DNA of 64,000 nt from Curtobacterium sp. 458 (GCF_030406605.1 NZ_CP129104.1:1948799-2012798); one strand, 5' to 3'. Shown: positions 16,785-26,569, counted from the first letter of the stretch. Numbers and translations: made by a program. The notes: generated by a model from the sequence alone, not told the origin.

Positions 16785-18125
16785 ATGAGTCGCATCACCG
16801 GGTTGCGCGTCCGGGACGTCCGGTTCCCGACCTCGCGGGAGCACGACGGTTCCGACGCGATGAACCCAGCGCCCGACTACTCCGCCGCCTACGTCGAACT
16901 CAGCACCGACGAGCCCGACGGACACGTCGGCACCGGCTTCGTCTTCACGATCGGCCGCGGCAACGAGGTGCAGGAGGCCGCGATCGCAGCCCTCCGCGAG
17001 CACGTCGTCGGCAGCGACGCCGAGGCGCTCCTCGCGGACATGGGTGCGACGTGGCGAGACCTCGTGCACGATTCGCAGCTCCGCTGGCTCGGCCCGGAGA
17101 AGGGCGTCATGCACATGGCCATCGGCGCCGTCGTGAACGCGTTGTGGGACCTCAAGGCCAAGCGCGCGGGGCAGCCACTCTGGGCGCTGCTCGCCGACAT
17201 GACCCCGGAGGAACTCGTCGCCCTCGTCGACTTCCGCTACCTCACCGACGCCATCACCCCGGACGAGGCGCTCGCACTCCTGCGTCGTGCCGAGCCGCTC
17301 CGTGCCGAGCGGAAGGGCCGGCTCGAGCGCGAGGGCTACCCGGCCTACACGACCACGCCGGGCTGGCTCGGCTACGACGACGACAAGCTCGCCCGCCTCT
17401 GCCGCGAAGCCGTCGACGAGGGCTTCGAGCAGGTGAAGCTCAAGGTCGGCGCCGACGTCGACGAGGACGTCCGTCGCATGCGGATCGCCCGCGAGGTCGT
17501 CGGCCCCGACATCCGCATCGCCATCGACGCGAACCAACGGTGGGACGTCGACGAGGCGGTCGCGTGGATCGAGCGGCTCCGACCGTTCGACGTCGCCTGG
17601 GTCGAGGAGCCGACGAGTCCCGACGACGTCCTCGCGCACGCCGCCATCGCCCGCCGGATCGCCCCGATCCCGGTGGCGACCGGCGAGCACATGGCGAACC
17701 GGGTCATCGCGAAGCAGCTGATCCAGGCCGGAGCGATGTCGGTCCTCCAGATCGACGCGACGCGGGTCGCCGGCGTCAACGAGAACCTCGCGATCCTGCT
17801 CCTCGCGGCGAAGTACGGCGTCCGGGTGTGCCCCCACGCCGGCGGAGTCGGGCTCTGCGAAGCCGTCCAGCACCTGTCGATGTTCGACGCGGTCGCACTG
17901 ACCGGCGATCTGGACACGCGGTGCATCGAGTTCGTCGACCACCTGCACGAGCACTTCGTCACCCCCGTCGACGTCCACGACGGCCGGTACTGGCCGCCGT
18001 CCGCACCGGGCGCGGGCACCGAGATGCTCGCCGGGTCCCTGGACACCTACACCTACCCCGACGGCCCGGTCTGGGCGGCGGAAGCGCCGGCACCGCCGGT
18101 CCGCGACGCCGCCCGGGTCGCCTGA
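16785..18125 (+). CDS. fucD: L-fuconate dehydratase (enolase superfamily)
   Basis: A 446-residue mandelate-racemase-type enzyme that removes water from L-fuconate to give 2-keto-3-deoxy-L-fuconate. Its catalytic set falls at the positions known for the Xanthomonas enzyme: K218-x-K220 (QVKLK), metal ligands D248 (IDANQRW), E274 ([10 protein letters not shown]) and E301 (TGEHM), and H351 ([11 protein letters not shown]). Long stretches such as [16 protein letters not shown] match the family closely. The start has AGGAGA at good spacing. It leads the transporter-fucosidase-mutarotase-reductase run and supports naming that run a fucose operon. Confidence 0.93.
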   Translation: MSRITGLRVRDVRFPTSREHDGSDAMNPAPDYSAAYVELSTDEPDGHVGTGFVFTIGRGNEVQEAAIAALREHVVGSDAEALLADMGATWRDLVHDSQLRWLGPEKGVMHMAIGAVVNALWDLKAKRAGQPLWALLADMTPEELVALVDFRYLTDAITPDEALALLRRAEPLRAERKGRLEREGYPAYTTTPGWLGYDDDKLARLCREAVDEGFEQVKLKVGADVDEDVRRMRIAREVVGPDIRIAIDANQRWDVDEAVAWIERLRPFDVAWVEEPTSPDDVLAHAAIARRIAPIPVATGEHMANRVIAKQLIQAGAMSVLQIDATRVAGVNENLAILLLAAKYGVRVCPHAGGVGLCEAVQHLSMFDAVALTGDLDTRCIEFVDHLHEHFVTPVDVHDGRYWPPSAPGAGTEMLAGSLDTYTYPDGPVWAAEAPAPPVRDAARVA

Positions 18126-18174
18126 CCCACACCACACCACCGAACACGATCACCACGACGGAGTGGAGAGACCG

Positions 18175-19413
18175 ATGCAACGACGACGACTCATCGCGGG
18201 GGTGGCGGCCGCGGCCGCGGCAGCCCTCGTCCTCACCGGGTGTTCCGCGGGCAGCAGTGCCGGCGGCAGCCAGTCGAAGGACGCCATGACCTGGTCCATG
18301 TGGATCGCCGGCAAGGAGGACAAGGCCGCCTGGCAGAAGGTCGCCGACACCGTGAAGTCCGAGGACGGCATCACCCTCACGATCCAGGGTGCGCCGTTCG
18401 AGAACTACTTCACGAAGCTCAGTACCCAGCTCAGCGCAGGCAGCGCCCAGTGCGTGGTGAGCATGCAGTCGCTCCGCACCGCGAACTACACCTCGTCGCT
18501 CCTGCCGCTCGACGACCTGGCGAAGAAGGACGGGCTCGACCTCTCCGCCTTCGACCAGACGGCACTCGACGGCATGAAGGTCGACGGCAAGCTCTACGGC
18601 CTGCCGTACGACACCGGGCCCATCATGATGTTCTACAACAAGGACGTGTTCAAGAAGGCCGGGGTCGCCGAGCCGGAGCCGGGCTGGACGGTCGACGACT
18701 TCGAGCAGGCCGGCGCCGCGCTCAAGGCCAAGGGCGTCACCATGTTCGGCTCGACCGTCACCGACCTCAACCTCGAGTCGATGATCTACGGGTACAACGG
18801 CGGCCGCGTGATCACGAGCTCCGGGAAGATCGACGCCACCGACAGCAAGTTCGCGGAAGGCCTCGACTGGCTCGCGAGCCTGGTGAAGAAGGGCTACGCG
18901 TCGCAGGCGTCGTCCGACGGCTCGCAGTCGAGCAACGACTTCGCCGCCGGCAAGGTCGCGATGTACACCGACGGTCCGTGGTCGCTCATCAGCCAGAAGG
19001 CCAAGGTCAAGTTCGACCTCGGCGTGACGACGCTCCCGTCCGGGACGTCGGGTCCGTCGACCTTCGCGGCCGGTTCCGGCTTCGGCGTCTCGAAGCAGTG
19101 CAAGTACCCGGACCAGGCGTTCAAGGCGGTGCAGACGATGACGAGCGAGAAGGTCCTCACGGGGCTCGCGGAGGAGGGACGCGCCTTCCCGGGTCGTACC
19201 GCCGCGCAGGGCGCCTGGTACTCGAGCGCCGGCATCGACGGAGCAGAACCCGCGCTGAAGGCCGCGCTCGCGAAGTCCTCCCCGCTCCTCGGGAACAAGC
19301 AGAGCGACCAGCTCTCGCAGCTCTTCACGCAGTACGCGCTCCAGGCCGTGAACGGTCAGACGTCGGGCAAGGAGACGATGTCGTCCATCGCCGGCCAGCT
19401 CGGCACGCAGTGA
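18175..19413 (+). CDS. Sugar ABC transporter substrate-binding lipoprotein (fucose/fucoside)
   Basis: A 412-residue binding protein with lipobox LTGC at residues 20-23 and the CUT1 extracytoplasmic fold (MTWSMWIAGKEDKAAWQKVA; LYGLPYDTGPIMMFYNKDVF; FAAGKVAMYTDGPWSLIS). The ATG at 18175 follows GGAGAG; a GTG four codons earlier is less well placed. It lies 49 bp after fucD and before two permease genes and an intracellular fucosidase, so it probably binds fucose or short fucosides. Exact ligand unproven. Confidence 0.88.
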   Translation: MQRRRLIAGVAAAAAAALVLTGCSAGSSAGGSQSKDAMTWSMWIAGKEDKAAWQKVADTVKSEDGITLTIQGAPFENYFTKLSTQLSAGSAQCVVSMQSLRTANYTSSLLPLDDLAKKDGLDLSAFDQTALDGMKVDGKLYGLPYDTGPIMMFYNKDVFKKAGVAEPEPGWTVDDFEQAGAALKAKGVTMFGSTVTDLNLESMIYGYNGGRVITSSGKIDATDSKFAEGLDWLASLVKKGYASQASSDGSQSSNDFAAGKVAMYTDGPWSLISQKAKVKFDLGVTTLPSGTSGPSTFAAGSGFGVSKQCKYPDQAFKAVQTMTSEKVLTGLAEEGRAFPGRTAAQGAWYSSAGIDGAEPALKAALAKSSPLLGNKQSDQLSQLFTQYALQAVNGQTSGKETMSSIAGQLGTQ

Positions 19414-19428
19414 CCAGCGTTCCCGCCT

Positions 19429-19476
19429 GACGGACGGGAGGCGCGGGTCGACCCCGCCCCGCGCCTCCCGTCCGTC
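19429..19476. terminator. 19-bp hairpin (REP-like family) between binding protein and permeases
   Basis: Perfect 19-bp arms 19429-19447 and 19458-19476 around a 10-nt loop, core GGACGGGAGGCGCGGG, followed by a run of C. Inside the operon it is more likely an mRNA processing or partial attenuation element. Such an element would let the binding protein be made in excess over the permeases. Confidence 0.7.
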
Positions 19477-19512
19477 CCCCCCCACCCGTTCCGATGACGA
19501 GGAGGTCGTCGC

Positions 19513-20487
19513 ATGACCACCATCCAGGACCCACCGGCCGAGGCGGCCGTGCCGGCCGTCGCGGCCGCGGTCGCGACCGGCACGGCGACCCCGCGCCGGA
19601 AGGGCGACGCCGCCGGCGCCGTCGGCCGACGCTCGTGGTGGGGCGCCGCGTTCGCCGCACCGCACTCGATCGGACTCGTCGTGTTCACGGCGTTCCCGAT
19701 CGTCGCCTCGCTCGTCGTGAGCTTCATGAACTGGCCGATGCTCGGCGAGCGCAGCTGGACCGGCATCGAGAACTACGCCCGGCTGTTCGCCGACCCGGTG
19801 TTCCGCACCGTGACGCTCAACACCGCGCTCTTCGTGGTGCTGTACGTCCCGCTGAACCTCGTCGTGTCCCTCGGGCTCGCGGCCTGGCTGACGCCGCGGA
19901 TCGCCGGGCGCCACGTGTTCCGCGTGCTGTTCTTCATCCCGACGATCACGCCGATCGTCGCGAACGTCGTCGTCTGGCGGATGCTCTACCAACCGGGTGG
20001 GGCGATCGACGCCTCCCTGCAGTCCACGGTCGGCGTGCACGCGCCGAACTTCCTCGCTGACGAGCACTGGGCGATGCTCGCGATCGTCGCGATGAGCGTC
20101 TGGCAGGGCTTCGGCTACAACATGCTGATCTTCTCGGCCGCGCTCGACGCCGTGCCGGAGAACCAGATCGAGGCGTCGCAGCTCGACGGCGCGAACGCGT
20201 GGCAGACGTTCTGGGCGATCAAGTTCCCGCTCATCTCGCCGTCCGTGTTCTTCGCCACGATGATGACGCTCATCACCTCGTTCCAGGTGTTCGTCCAGCC
20301 CTTCGTCCTCACCAAGGGCGGACCCGGGACGGCCACCGAGACCCTCGTGCAGTACATCTACAACACGGGCTTCCAGAACCAGCAGCTCGGCCTGGCGTCC
20401 GCCGGGGCCTGGGTGCTGTTCGTCATCATCCTCGGGATCACGGCCGTCCAGTTCCTCGGACAGAAGCGGTGGGTGCACTATGAGTGA
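19513..20487 (+). CDS. CUT1 sugar ABC transporter permease, subunit 1 (fucose/fucoside)
   Basis: A 324-residue permease. An Ala/Pro-rich N-terminus precedes six helices, and the EAA loop has core IEASQLDGAN (about residue 218). The start has GAGGAGG 10 nt upstream. It overlaps the next permease gene by 8 bp. With the binding protein and next permease it forms a CUT1 importer lacking its own ATPase, so an ATPase elsewhere in the genome must power it. Confidence 0.88.
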   Translation: MTTIQDPPAEAAVPAVAAAVATGTATPRRKGDAAGAVGRRSWWGAAFAAPHSIGLVVFTAFPIVASLVVSFMNWPMLGERSWTGIENYARLFADPVFRTVTLNTALFVVLYVPLNLVVSLGLAAWLTPRIAGRHVFRVLFFIPTITPIVANVVVWRMLYQPGGAIDASLQSTVGVHAPNFLADEHWAMLAIVAMSVWQGFGYNMLIFSAALDAVPENQIEASQLDGANAWQTFWAIKFPLISPSVFFATMMTLITSFQVFVQPFVLTKGGPGTATETLVQYIYNTGFQNQQLGLASAGAWVLFVIILGITAVQFLGQKRWVHYE

Positions 20488-21400
20488 ACTGACCCGGGCC
20501 CGCACACGCGGGTTCACCACGTCGAACCGGACCGTCAACCCGCGGTCGGTGCCCAGGACGGCATCCGCACCCCGACCCGGTCGGGTCCGCCACGCGATCG
20601 GCTACGCGCTGCTCTGTCTCGTCGCCCTGCTGTTCGTGTCGCCGCTCGTGTACATGGTGGCGACGAGCCTCAAGCCGGCCGACCAGGTCTTCACCACCCC
20701 GCCGACGCTCTGGGGCCGCTCGCTCGAGTGGGACAACTACGTCCAGGCGTTCACCTACCTGCCGTTCGCCCGGTTCATCCTCAACGGCGTGTTCGTGGCG
20801 GCTGCCGGCACGGCGATCAACGTCGCCGTCGCCGTGCTGTCCGGGTACGCGTTCTCCCGGCTCCGCTGGCGGGGACGCAACACCGTCTTCATGCTCTTCC
20901 TCGTCACGCTGATGATCCCGCAGGACGTGCTCGTCATCCCGATGTACGTGATGATGCAGGGCTTCGGCTGGGTCGACACGTTCCAGGCGCTCATCATCCC
21001 GTGGGCGTTCACCGCGCTCGGCGCGTTCCTCATCCGCCAGTTCTTCCTGACGGTGCCGCAGGAACTCGACGACGCCGCCCGTGTCGACGGTGCCGGTGCG
21101 ATCCGGACGTTCTTCTCCGTGATGCTGCCGCTCGCACGACCCACCATGGCCGTGCTCGCGGTGTTCTCGTTCATCTCCTACTGGAACTCGTTCCTCTGGC
21201 CGCTCGTCGTCGTCAACGACGTCGAGGCGCACGGCACCATCCCGCTCGGCCTGCAGCAGTTCTTCGGACAGCAGGGGTCCGAGTGGAACCTCGTGATGGC
21301 CGCCTCGGTGATCTCGATGCTGCCCACCGTGATCCTGCTGATCCTGCTGCAGAAGCACCTGGTCAAGGGGATCGTGACCTCCGGTCTCGGCGGCCGGTAG
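20480..21400 (+). CDS. CUT1 sugar ABC transporter permease, subunit 2 (fucose/fucoside)
   Basis: A 306-residue MalG-type permease. A basic N-terminal tail (1-35) precedes six helices, and the EAA loop has core LDDAARVDGAG (about residue 198). Its ATG lies inside the previous gene (8-bp overlap), so the two permeases are translationally coupled. A half-copy of the REP-like repeat (GCGCCTCCCGTTCGTC, 21421-21436) lies in the 70-bp gap before the fucosidase gene. Confidence 0.88.
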   Translation: MSELTRARTRGFTTSNRTVNPRSVPRTASAPRPGRVRHAIGYALLCLVALLFVSPLVYMVATSLKPADQVFTTPPTLWGRSLEWDNYVQAFTYLPFARFILNGVFVAAAGTAINVAVAVLSGYAFSRLRWRGRNTVFMLFLVTLMIPQDVLVIPMYVMMQGFGWVDTFQALIIPWAFTALGAFLIRQFFLTVPQELDDAARVDGAGAIRTFFSVMLPLARPTMAVLAVFSFISYWNSFLWPLVVVNDVEAHGTIPLGLQQFFGQQGSEWNLVMAASVISMLPTVILLILLQKHLVKGIVTSGLGGR

Positions 21401-21470
21401 CCGACCCGACCAGGCGCGCCGCGCCTCCCGTTCGTCCCTCGTTCGTCTCCTTGGAAGGAAACTGGCCCAC

Positions 21471-22799
21471 ATGACCATCACCGCACCCGCTGCACCGCAG
21501 ACCGAGACCGACGCGAGCGGTCTGCCCGCCTGGTTCACGCACGACCGGTTCGGCATGTTCATCCACTGGGGGCTCTACGCGCTCCCCGCTCGGCACGAGT
21601 GGGTGAAGAACCACGAGCGCATCACCGACGAGGACTACCAGAAGTACTTCGACCACTTCGACCCGGACCTGTTCGACCCGGCCGACTGGGCGCGCCGGGC
21701 ACGCGAGGCCGGCATGAAGTACGCCGTCCTCACCACCAAGCACCACGAGGGGTTCGCGCTCTGGGACTCGCAGCTCACGGATTACAAGGCGACGAACACC
21801 CGCTTCGGCCGGGACATCGTCCGCGAGTTCGTCGACGCGTTCCGGGCCGAGGGCATCCGGATCGGGTTCTACCACTCGCTCATCGACTGGCACCACCCGG
21901 ACTTCACCATCGACGGCGTGCACCCGCGCCGGGACGACAGCCCGGAGGAGATCGCCCGACTCCAGGAAGGGCGCGACATGGCCCGGTACCGGGAGTACCT
22001 GCACGGGCAGGTCGAGGAGCTCCTGACCGGGTACGGGCGGATCGACTACCTGTTCTACGACTTCTCGTACCGGGACAACGACCACGAGGACCGCTGGGGC
22101 GGCAAGGGGCGTGACGACTGGGGTTCCGAAGAGCTCATGGCCCTGACGAAGCGGCTGCAGCCGGGCATCATCGTCAACGACCGCCTCGACATCCCGGGCG
22201 ACATCGTCACGCCCGAGCAGTACCAGCCGGACAAGCCGATGGAGGTCGACGGTGTCCCCGTGCCGTGGGAGGCGTGCCAGACGTTCAACGGCTCGTGGGG
22301 CTACGACCGCGACAACCAGAACGTGAAGAGCGTCGACCTGCTCGTCCGCATGCTCGTCGACGGCGTCTCGAACAACGGGAACATGCTGCTCAACGTCGGG
22401 CCGACCGGCCGCGGCGAGTTCGACCCGGTCGCACGGAAGTCCCTCGCCGGCATCGGCGAGTGGATGCACCAGCACGCCCGTTCGGTGTACGGCGCGGGGC
22501 CGTCGTCCTTCCGGGCACCGGCGGGCACGGTCTACACGCAGCGCGGCGACCGGCTCTACCTGCACCTCTTCACCTGGCCGTTCGAGCACGTGCACCTGCC
22601 CGACCTCGCGGGCAAGGTCGCCTACGCGCAGCTGCTCAACGACGCGTCCGAGGTGCACCACCGGGAGATCCCGCCGGGCACCCGCGCGCAGAACACCGGC
22701 CTCGGCGGACAGCCCGCCGGGACGCTGACGCTCGTGCTCCCCATCGTCCGCCCCGACGTCGCGGTGCCCGTCGTCGAGCTGTTCCTGAAGGAGGACTAG
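21471..22799 (+). CDS. GH29 alpha-L-fucosidase (intracellular)
   Basis: A 442-residue fucosidase with no signal peptide, so it acts in the cytoplasm on imported fucosides. The family marker FGMFIHWGLYALPARHEWV is at residues 27-45, then TTKHHEGFALWDS and the nucleophile D197 in YLFYDFSYRD; SNNGNMLLNVGPTGRGEF closes the barrel. A good Shine-Dalgarno (TTGGAAGGAAAC) precedes the ATG. The C-terminal 100 residues form the usual beta-sandwich. It stops one base into the mutarotase start, so the two are coupled. Confidence 0.93.
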   Translation: MTITAPAAPQTETDASGLPAWFTHDRFGMFIHWGLYALPARHEWVKNHERITDEDYQKYFDHFDPDLFDPADWARRAREAGMKYAVLTTKHHEGFALWDSQLTDYKATNTRFGRDIVREFVDAFRAEGIRIGFYHSLIDWHHPDFTIDGVHPRRDDSPEEIARLQEGRDMARYREYLHGQVEELLTGYGRIDYLFYDFSYRDNDHEDRWGGKGRDDWGSEELMALTKRLQPGIIVNDRLDIPGDIVTPEQYQPDKPMEVDGVPVPWEACQTFNGSWGYDRDNQNVKSVDLLVRMLVDGVSNNGNMLLNVGPTGRGEFDPVARKSLAGIGEWMHQHARSVYGAGPSSFRAPAGTVYTQRGDRLYLHLFTWPFEHVHLPDLAGKVAYAQLLNDASEVHHREIPPGTRAQNTGLGGQPAGTLTLVLPIVRPDVAVPVVELFLKED

Positions 22800-23167
22800 T
22801 GCAGCGGATCCTCTCGCGCACGCGGTTGCGGGCGGGGAACGAGGCGGCGTACGACAGCGTCCACGCCACGGTCCCGCCCGCGCTGGCCGCCCGGCTCCGC
22901 GAGGCCGGAGTGCACGACTGGACGATCTGGCGCGACGGCCTCGACCTCGTGCACCTCATCGAGGTCGAGGACTACCGGACGATGCGCCGGTCGCTCGCGG
23001 ACGACCCGGTGAACGCCGAGTGGCAGGCCGTCGTCAACCCGCTGCTCGAAGCCGCCGACGACTACTCCGGCAGCGACGACGGGGTCCCGCGGGTGTGGTC
23101 CCTCGCCGCGCAGGTGGACGGGGTCGCTTCCGTGACTGCCGAGGTCGGGCCGGAGGCGGACCGGTGA
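22799..23167 (+). CDS. DUF718-family mutarotase (probably L-fucose)
   Basis: A 122-residue protein of the rhamnose-mutarotase fold: HATVPPALAARLREAGVHDWTIWRDG contains the conserved histidine and tryptophan, then HLIEVEDYRTM. It would speed interconversion of the sugar anomers. The GTG start shares bases with the fucosidase stop (TAGTG), after an excellent AGGAGG. Position inside the fucose operon suggests fucose rather than rhamnose; a dedicated rhamnose mutarotase is encoded separately at 43804. Confidence 0.82.
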   Translation: MQRILSRTRLRAGNEAAYDSVHATVPPALAARLREAGVHDWTIWRDGLDLVHLIEVEDYRTMRRSLADDPVNAEWQAVVNPLLEAADDYSGSDDGVPRVWSLAAQVDGVASVTAEVGPEADR

Positions 23168-24120
23168 GCGCGGTCGAGCTCGACCGGGGGCCGTTCTGGT
23201 TCGGGGGAGCCGGCATCGGGAACCTGCTGCGAGAGGTCTCCGACGAGGACGCCCGCGCCGCCGTCGAGGCCGCGTGGGACGTCGGCGTCCGCGGGTTCGA
23301 CACCGCTCCGCACTACGGGCTCGGGCTGTCCGAACGACGGCTGGGGACGGCGCTCGCCGGACGACTGCGGTCCGATTACCTGGTGTCCACGAAGGTCGGC
23401 CGGCTCCTGGTGCCCGGCCGGGGCGACGGGGACGACCTGGCCTCCGGAGGGTTCGCGGTGGCCGACGACACGGTGCGGCAGTGGGACCCGTCGCCGTCCG
23501 GCGTGCGGCGGTCACTCGACGAGTCACTCGGCCGGCTCGGCCTCGACCACGTCGACGTCGCGTACCTGCACGACCCGGACGTGTACTCGCTCACCGACGG
23601 GCTGACCCAGGCGCTGCCGACGCTCGCCGACCTCCGGGCGGAGGGCGTCGTGCGGGCGGTCGGTGTGGGGTCAAACTCGGTCGACGCCCTGGCGGCCGCT
23701 GTCGAGACCCGGTTGTGCGACGTGGTCATGCTCGCCGGGCGGTACACGCTGCTCGAGCAACCCGCCGCCGCACTGGTCGACCGGTGCGGCGAGCTCGGTG
23801 TCGACGTGGTCGCGGTCGGGGTCTACAACTCCGGTCTGCTGAGCTCGCCCCGACCGGCACCGGGTGCCACGTACGACTACGCCACGGCCCCGGAGCACCT
23901 CGTCGAGCGCGCGGACGCCATCGCGGGCGTCTGCGAACGACACGGGGTCACGCTGCCCGAGGCCGCGTTGGCGTTCCCCCGCCGGGCCGCCGCCGTCCGG
24001 GCGATCGCACTCGGTGCGCAGTCGGCGTCGCAGGTGCGGCAGAACGCCGAGCGTGCGTCGACGTCGGTGCCCGACGCGCTGTGGGACGACCTCCGCGCGG
24101 CGGGGCTGCTCAGCGCCTGA
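23164..24120 (+). CDS. Aldo-keto reductase family L-fucose dehydrogenase
   Basis: A 318-residue TIM-barrel oxidoreductase with the AKR tetrad: aspartate and tyrosine in FDTAPHYGLGLSE (about residues 36-48), lysine in VSTKVGR and histidine in YLHDPDVY. The layout resembles D-threo-aldose and L-fucose dehydrogenases, oxidising L-fucose with NAD(P) to the lactone. GTG start overlaps the mutarotase stop (GTGA). It is the last gene of the plus-strand fucose operon and supplies the pathway's first step. Confidence 0.87.
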   Translation: MSAVELDRGPFWFGGAGIGNLLREVSDEDARAAVEAAWDVGVRGFDTAPHYGLGLSERRLGTALAGRLRSDYLVSTKVGRLLVPGRGDGDDLASGGFAVADDTVRQWDPSPSGVRRSLDESLGRLGLDHVDVAYLHDPDVYSLTDGLTQALPTLADLRAEGVVRAVGVGSNSVDALAAAVETRLCDVVMLAGRYTLLEQPAAALVDRCGELGVDVVAVGVYNSGLLSSPRPAPGATYDYATAPEHLVERADAIAGVCERHGVTLPEAALAFPRRAAAVRAIALGAQSASQVRQNAERASTSVPDALWDDLRAAGLLSA

Positions 24121-24158
24121 GCCGCGCCACGCTCCTCGCGCCGCGCTCCTCGCGCCGG

Positions 24159-24836
24159 TCAGTCCAGCGACCGGCGGAGCCAGCGCTCCACGCCCTCGAC
24201 GTGGGCCACGACGAGCGACTGCACGAGCTGCGGGTCGCGCCGGCGGATCGCGTCGACGATCGCGGCGTGCTCGTCGAGGGTGCGCTGCACGGAGCCGTTC
24301 TGGGTGAGGCCACGCCACACCCGCACCCGGACGGTCTTGCTCGACAGGGCGTCGAGCAGCCCGGAGAGGTACTGGTTCCCCCCGATCGTGGCGATCGTGG
24401 AGTGGAACAGGAGGTCGTGCGCGACGAGGTCCTCGACGCCGGTGCTGTCGTCGACCGCCACCATGAGCGTCGCGAGCTCGTCGATCTGCTGCTCGGACGC
24501 CCGGGCGGTGGCGAGCACCGCGGACGCCGGTTCCAGGATGCGCCGGACCTCGAGCAGGTCGACGAGGGACCGGTCGTGGTGCATGTCGACGACGAACGAG
24601 ACCGCTTCGAGCAGGACGGTCGGTTCGAGCGAGGTGACGTAGGTCCCGTCGCCGCGGCGGACGTCCAGCACCCGGATGAGCTCGAGGGCCTTCACCGCCT
24701 CGCGGAGGCTGTTCCGCGAGAGGCCCAGGGATTCGCTGAGCTCCTTCTCGGGAGGGAGGCGCTGGCCCGGTTGGAGCTCGCCGCTCACGATCATCTGCTG
24801 GATGCGTGCGATCGCATCGTCGGTCAGCGACGCCAC
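24159..24836 (-). CDS. FadR-subfamily GntR regulator, likely fucose repressor
   Basis: A 225-residue protein with an N-terminal GntR winged-helix (PGQRLPPEKELSESLGLSRN, then SLREAVKALELIRVL) and a C-terminal FCD domain with metal-site residues (LEVRRILEPASA; HDLLFHSTIA; VQRTLDEHAAIVDAI; VVAHVEGV). FCD regulators bind organic acids, so an intermediate such as fuconate or 2-keto-3-deoxyfuconate is a plausible effector. GTG start at 24836 after AGGAGGT. It lies between the two fucose gene runs; AGACAT-type palindromes near four fucose/lactate genes may be its sites. Confidence 0.87.
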   Translation of the reverse strand: MASLTDDAIARIQQMIVSGELQPGQRLPPEKELSESLGLSRNSLREAVKALELIRVLDVRRGDGTYVTSLEPTVLLEAVSFVVDMHHDRSLVDLLEVRRILEPASAVLATARASEQQIDELATLMVAVDDSTGVEDLVAHDLLFHSTIATIGGNQYLSGLLDALSSKTVRVRVWRGLTQNGSVQRTLDEHAAIVDAIRRRDPQLVQSLVVAHVEGVERWLRRSLD

Positions 24837-24909
24837 GTCACCACCTCCTGCTCAGCGCGGTCGCGCACGCGACCGGACAGCACGACGATAGCCGCGCCTC
24901 CCGGGTTCC

Positions 24910-25656
24910 TCACGCCGGCCGCAGCCGCAACGCCTGCATCCCGCCGTCGACGGCCAGGTCGACCCCGGTCGTCGACCGGGCTGCCGGACTCGTCAGGTAG
25001 CAGACGGCCTCAGCGACCTCCGCCGCGGCGACCAGACGACCGTGCGGCTGTCGGGCCTCGAGGGCAGCCCGCTCGGCGGCGGGGTCCGGTGCCGACGACA
25101 GCAACCGTCCGACCCACGGGGTGTCGGCCGTCCCGGGGTTCACGGCGTTGACGCGGACGCCCTCGCGCAGGTGGTCGGCGGCCATCGCGCGGGTGAGGGC
25201 GGCGACGGCGCCCTTCGTCGCCGAGTAGAGCGCACGCTGCGGCAGGCCGGCCGTCGCGGCGATCGAGCAGGTGTTGACGATGCTCGCGTTGCCGGACGCC
25301 CGGAGGTGGGGGAGTGCAGCCCGCGACACCCGTACCGCGCCGAGGACGTTCACCTCGTACACGCGTCGCCACTCGTCGTCGGGGTTGTCCTCGACGGTGC
25401 CCTGCGCGCCGATGCCGGCGTTGTTCACGACGACCTCGAGCCCGCCGAGCCGTTCGACCGCGGCGCCGACCGCTGCCCGCACGCTCTCGTCCGAGGACAC
25501 GTCGCACACGAACGACAGGTCGGCGTCGTCGGGCCGGAGGTCGAGCACCGCGACGGTCGCACCGCGCTCGCGCAGGGCCTCGGCGATCGCGGCGCCGATG
25601 CCCGACGCTCCGCCGGTCACGATCGCCCGGACGCCGTCGTGGCTGCCGCCGGTCAT
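24910..25656 (-). CDS. SDR dehydrogenase, probably 2-keto-3-deoxy-L-fuconate dehydrogenase
   Basis: A 248-residue short-chain dehydrogenase: TGxxxGxG as VTGGASGIG (about residues 13-21), NNAG, catalytic YSATK and the cofactor-binding AVNPGTADTPWVG. The role assignment comes from context: its start overlaps the FAH-family hydrolase stop (ATGA) and the fucose route requires an NAD-linked oxidation of 2-keto-3-deoxy-L-fuconate to the 2,4-diketo acid. PWVGRLLSSAPDP near the end is also seen in that group. Confidence 0.85.
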   Translation of the reverse strand: MTGGSHDGVRAIVTGGASGIGAAIAEALRERGATVAVLDLRPDDADLSFVCDVSSDESVRAAVGAAVERLGGLEVVVNNAGIGAQGTVEDNPDDEWRRVYEVNVLGAVRVSRAALPHLRASGNASIVNTCSIAATAGLPQRALYSATKGAVAALTRAMAADHLREGVRVNAVNPGTADTPWVGRLLSSAPDPAAERAALEARQPHGRLVAAAEVAEAVCYLTSPAARSTTGVDLAVDGGMQALRLRPA

Positions 25657-26528
25657 GCCGCACCGACCGTCTGGCGCTGGCTGCCGAGTCCGTCCGCGCT
25701 CAGCTCGACGACGTCTCCCGCCCTGAGGTACGGCGCACCGCTGCCGAGGGCGACTCCGGCCGGGGTGCCGGTGTTGATGACGTCGCCGGGGTGGAGCACC
25801 ATGAACTGCGAGAGGTACCGAACGACCTCGGTCGGGCGGAAGATCATGTCGGCGGTCGTGCCGTCCTGGCGGACCTCGCCGTTGACGGACAGGCGGAGCC
25901 CGAGCCGCTCGGGGTCGAGTCCGGCGTCGGCGAACCCGTTCGGGGTGACGAGCCACGGCCCCAGCGGGTTGAACGTCTCGCACGACTTGCCCTTGTCCCA
26001 CTGCCCGCCGCGCTCGAGCTGGAACTCCCGCTCGGAGACGTCGTGGGCGATCGTGTAGCCCGCGATGCAGGCGGCGGCCTCGTCCTCGGAGGCGCAGTAG
26101 CGGGCGGTCCGGCCGATCACGATCGCGAGCTCGACCTCCCAGTCCGTCTTCGTGCTGCCGCGGGGGATGAGGACCTCGTCGTCGGGGCCGATCACCGTCG
26201 ACGGGTCCTTCATGAACACGATGGGTTCGGTGGGGATGTCGGCGCCCGTCTCGGCCGCGTGGTCGCGGTAGTTCAGCCCGATGCAGACGACCTTGCCCGG
26301 GCGGGCGACGGGTGCGCCACGGCGGAGGGCAGCGGCCTCGTCGGCAGGGATCGTCGGGAGGTCGCCGGCGGCCCGTGCGTGCGCGACGAGCTCGTCCGGG
26401 CCGGGTTCTGCCGCGAGGAACGCCCCGGTGATGTCCGATGTGAGGGGCCGGAGGTCGACGACGCTGCCGTCGGGGTCGATGACGACCGGGATCTCGGAGC
26501 CGGCCGGGCCAAGTCGTGCGAACTGCAT
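25653..26528 (-). CDS. FAH-family 2,4-diketo-3-deoxy-L-fuconate hydrolase
   Basis: A 291-residue fumarylacetoacetate-hydrolase-fold enzyme. GKVVCIGLNYRDHAAETG (about residues 78-95) starts the domain. Metal-binding acidic residues lie in DWEVELAIVIG and AHDVSEREFQ, and HPGDVINTGTPAGVALG closes it. In the fucose route it splits 2,4-diketo-3-deoxy-L-fuconate into pyruvate and L-lactate. The family is often misannotated as ureidoglycolate lyase. GAGGAA precedes the ATG. A perfect palindromic operator candidate lies 42 bp upstream, overlapping the previous gene's stop. Confidence 0.85.
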   Translation of the reverse strand: MQFARLGPAGSEIPVVIDPDGSVVDLRPLTSDITGAFLAAEPGPDELVAHARAAGDLPTIPADEAAALRRGAPVARPGKVVCIGLNYRDHAAETGADIPTEPIVFMKDPSTVIGPDDEVLIPRGSTKTDWEVELAIVIGRTARYCASEDEAAACIAGYTIAHDVSEREFQLERGGQWDKGKSCETFNPLGPWLVTPNGFADAGLDPERLGLRLSVNGEVRQDGTTADMIFRPTEVVRYLSQFMVLHPGDVINTGTPAGVALGSGAPYLRAGDVVELSADGLGSQRQTVGAA

Positions 26529-26569
26529 CGTTCCTCGCTCTCGTCGAACGGCGCGGCACTGCGCCCGAC

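Noticed and set aside
22799..23167. Calling the fucose-operon mutarotase a rhamnose mutarotase
   Set aside because: The fold is shared, but the gene is coupled to a fucosidase and an AKR fucose dehydrogenase, and another rhaM lies in the rhamnose region.
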